A DNA stretch of 64,000 nucleotides, from contig CM076140.1 in assembly GCA_038025085.1 (NCBI GenBank), positions 20,275,501-20,339,500 of the forward strand. Direction: 5' to 3'. Positions 61,352 to 64,000 of this stretch are shown here, one piece after another (position 1 is the stretch's first letter; each line of letters starts with the position of its first letter). Origin of the DNA: Tetragonia tetragonoides (taxonomy: Eukaryota; Streptophyta; Magnoliopsida; Caryophyllales; Aizoaceae). The notes beneath the pieces are model-generated. The model did no database searches. It saw only the letters and a list, made by a program, of their open reading frames with translations, and was not told the origin of the DNA. The position numbers and the translations under genes were made by a program.

Positions 61352-61678
61352 CAATGTTTTGAAAACCGGTCCGGACATCGAACTGGATGGACAAGGGGTT
61401 CGATGGTTCAACTGGTTCGACCGGTTCGACCGGTTCAATCGGCCTAAAAAACCGGATGACATCATTATTAATATTAAAATTCAAAAAATACACAAAAATC
61501 AGAAAAATACAAAAAATCCAGGAGAAAAATACTAAAAAAACTTGAAAATATTATGGTTATGAAGTCCATATATTCCGTATGCCAGTATTAAATCTCACCT
61601 TCTTTCCCAACCTCTTTCCCTACTTCATTACTTTTATTTTTTATGCAACAAAAAAACTGCGAAACACACTAATCAAAA

Positions 61679-61715
<37 letters not shown>

Positions 61716-62226
61716 AGAGGAGAGAGACTTGCAAAGAAGAGAAAGAAATACTCCAATCAAAAAGAGAGAAAAAGTGAGAGAAACAAACTTAATTTCATTT
61801 CTTCTTACATTTTTCTCTCTCTTTCCACTCAGTCTTTCTCTCTCCTCTCGCGGTAATCACTTCCATTGTTACAACAAACAACAGTCTCAATCTCAGATTC
61901 TTCTTCTCTTCCATTGTAGTTGATGTTGTTGTTTGTAAAGATTCTTCTTCTCTTCCATTGTTGTTCTTTGATAGAGAGTAAAATTGGGGGCTGGAGGGAT
62001 AGGGTAAAAGTAGATCTAATGTAGGGGAAAAAAAGCGAAAAAAGCTTTAGATTATCAAAAGGAAAAAACCGTCCACGGTTTACGGTTCAGTGGTTTTCAG
62101 CCGGTTTCCGATTAACCACCCGGGTTTGACCGCTTTTGACCAAGACGATTTTTTGAGACATTTGAACCGGTCGACCCACCGGTTTCCAGTTCAACCAGCC
62201 GGTCCGGTCCGGTCTCAAGAACATTG
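61352..62226. mobile_element. Non-autonomous hAT, CCGGTCCGG-rich
   Basis: Starts CAATGTTTTGAAAACCGG and ends CCGGTCTCAAGAACATTG, flanked by a perfect 8-bp duplication GTTGCTGC (61344-61351 and 62227-62234). Both subterminal regions are full of CCGGTT and GGTTCGACC motifs. The centre has an A34 run (61680-61713) and a CT-rich leader-like block, no transposase. Confidence 0.85.
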
Positions 62227-62496
62227 GTTGCTGCTTGGCTATTGTTTGCTGCTACTTTTTGTTGTTGCTGCATTATGTTGCTTTGTGTTGCTGCTATGTG
62301 TTGAAGTTTTACGTTGTTTCCCTTTATTGCTACCGACTGCTGCTGATGTAGGTAGCTCCTGTCTGTTGCAGACTTGCAGTTGCTTGTTGTTGATGTCTAT
62401 ATGATGTCGCTGCTGCTGTTATGCTGCTATTGTGGTGCTGTTTCTTTGAGTAAATGTGCAGGATGTCCTTAGCACATGCTATCAAGGGTCTCTTAG
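62227..62496. repeat. Degenerate TTG/CTG-rich repeat
   Basis: Imperfect TTGTTGCTGC-type trinucleotides run from the hAT to about 62440. The same repeat precedes the hAT at 61335, so the hAT split it. Confidence 0.6.
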
Positions 62497-64000
62497 TGTA
62501 ATACCCCGTATTATTATTCATTTTAGAATAATAATTACTTAAAAAGAAAATGCAATTTCGTATTTAAAATAATTGATTGGGCTCATAAATGTTTAAAGTG
62601 CCTAATTAATATTGAGTTTTGGTTTTGGACCTAATTAAATTATAATTGGGTCAAATAAATAAAAAGGATTTTGGTGGGCTAGGCAAGGAATTTGGGCCAT
62701 TATTTTCGGCTAGGTGGTCGAAAATAAGGCACCATTTTTCTGAATTTTTATTTTAAATTTTGTTTCCTAAAATTCGGGCTAATGGAGTGATTTTAGGAGA
62801 GGTTTTAGGAAAGAATAAGTTGAGATAAGGAAGGAGTGTATTTGGGCTCCTAAATACACTCAGCGTCCAAACTTCACTGAACCTTTACCAAATCAAAAAA
62901 AAAAAAAAAAACACACGCTCCTCTCTCTCACTCTCACACGGCCGAATCCAAGGAGCAAGAGAAAGAGAAAATTCTTCACTCTTTGCTCAGCTTTAATCCT
63001 TTGATTTTCAAGTAAGTGTTCTAACTTGTTTTCTTTGATTTTTAAAAGCTTTTAGATTTGATTCAAGTATGAGTTTTATGAACTCTAGTTTGTATGAGTA
63101 AACCCTAATTTAGTTTTGCCTAGGGTTTGCTAGATTCTATTGTTTTGCATAATAGGATCATGATAAGGGTTGGGTTTATTGTTTTGTTGATTTGAATCAA
63201 AGTTTGAGTTCAAAAGGTTAGATCTTGTATTTTAATTAAATCTGAAAATTTGTTAATTGTGGATTTAATCAGATTAGGGTTTGTTAAATTTGTTTAACAC
63301 AAAAAAAAAAAAAAAAAGAAAGGCCCGGCTGGCCGAGCACGGTCAGGCCGTGTACAGCGCACGGCCAATCGCAGGGCGGCTGTCACGGCCTTCGGCCGTG
63401 ACTGTCACGGCCACCGCCGCTGCTGGACGGTGGTCAGCGGCGGTGGTGCCGTGGTGATTGATGTTGGTGATGGTGGTTGACTAGTTTCACTTATTTTTAG
63501 GGTTTTGAAAAGTTTCCTAATTTAGTTTATGTAAATTGTTTTTGGAAACTTTGAGCATGCATGAGTAACTAAAAATTCCAGCAACTTAATTAATTAAATT
63601 AAGGGTACTAAATCATCTTTAAAGTTTAATAAAGTGGTTTAGAAGTCAAGGTATTGACTAATTGTGTATTGTGGATTTGTTAGGGCCCGTTGACCGCGCT
63701 TAAACGTAAGGAGCTTACATTATTTGCTTGTTGGACTTGCCTTATTTTTAAAGGTAATTCATGTCTAGATGAATTATGTAGATTTTTGTCATAATTCATG
63801 TCTAGTGGAATTGGTATTCATTTGTCTAGTATTGGATTGAGAATGTTAATTCATATTTGGACTTGTGAGTATTTTGAAAAGGGATAATTGATATTTATTT
63901 CCTTGTGATAATTCGTATAGAATTATATGTTAGTGAATGCATGTATTATGTTGGAAATTCACTTTGTGTAGCAATGTCTACTTGTTAATATTCATGTGAG
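62497..64000 (+). mobile_element. 5' part of a Ty3/gypsy LTR (family E), cut by window end
   Basis: Starts TGTAATACCCCGTATT, like families C and D. It contains a leader-like CTCTCTCTCACTCTCACACGG block (about 62922), a TTTCAAGTAAGTG donor-like site (63007) and a GC-rich block with a perfect 9-bp stem GTCACGGCC/GGCCGTGAC at 63382-63402. The 3' end lies beyond the window, so solo LTR and full element cannot be told apart. Confidence 0.65.

Overview
This window looks like transposon-rich intergenic DNA from a large flowering-plant nuclear genome, probably a eudicot. The evidence is chromodomain-type Ty3/gypsy elements primed by initiator-Met tRNA, plus CACTA, hAT, Mutator-like, Stowaway, Helitron-like and LINE sequences, intron-style splice signals and an AT-rich background. 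There is no bacterial-type operon, no rRNA, no convincing functional tRNA and no CRISPR array. I found no intact host protein-coding gene. The only host-gene traces are a TAF12-like N-terminal fragment (about 3.5 kb) and an exon-sized SYF1-like splicing-factor fragment (about 56.4 kb). The species cannot be fixed from sequence alone.

Layout. 1-4.3 kb: non-coding DNA, a Ty1/copia LTR end with its primer-binding site, and the TAF12-like fragment. 4.3-7.4 kb: a Ty3/gypsy derivative with no coding sequence, cut by a hAT fragment. 9-9.9 kb: a LINE reverse-transcriptase relic. 10.7-13.0 kb: a TIR element, a 342-bp trinucleotide microsatellite and a Mutator-like foldback element. 13.06-30.16 kb: a tandem duplication of a unit of about 1.1 kb. 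Copy 1 carries a Stowaway MITE. Copy 2 is split by a 12.2-kb chromodomain Ty3/gypsy element (A, + strand, itself hit by a hAT) and by a solo Tat/Ogre-like LTR (itself hit by Helitron-like DNA). 30.45-46.28 kb: a non-autonomous CACTA element holding a second 13.2-kb member (B, - strand) of the same Ty3/gypsy family, which in turn holds a truncated foreign LTR. 46.3-53 kb: simple repeats, sparse unassigned DNA and another foldback element. 53.06-55.18 kb: a solo LTR. 55.2-62.5 kb: the SYF1-like fragment, a Mutator-like foldback with a perfect 9-bp target duplication, LINE remains, an unassigned 265-aa ORF next to a poly(A) tail, and a hAT. 62.5-64 kb: the start of another Ty3/gypsy LTR running off the window.

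The most unusual point is the structure of elements A and B. The family has two tandem polypurine-tract modules 230 bp apart. B is bounded by the outer LTR start and A by the inner one, and both have perfect 5-bp target duplications. This suggests alternative plus-strand priming sites that give two LTR lengths within one family. The family also carries an extra acidic 329-aa ORF between the primer-binding site and gag. A and B encode gag-protease-RT-RNaseH-integrase-chromodomain polyproteins, and both copies are disabled.
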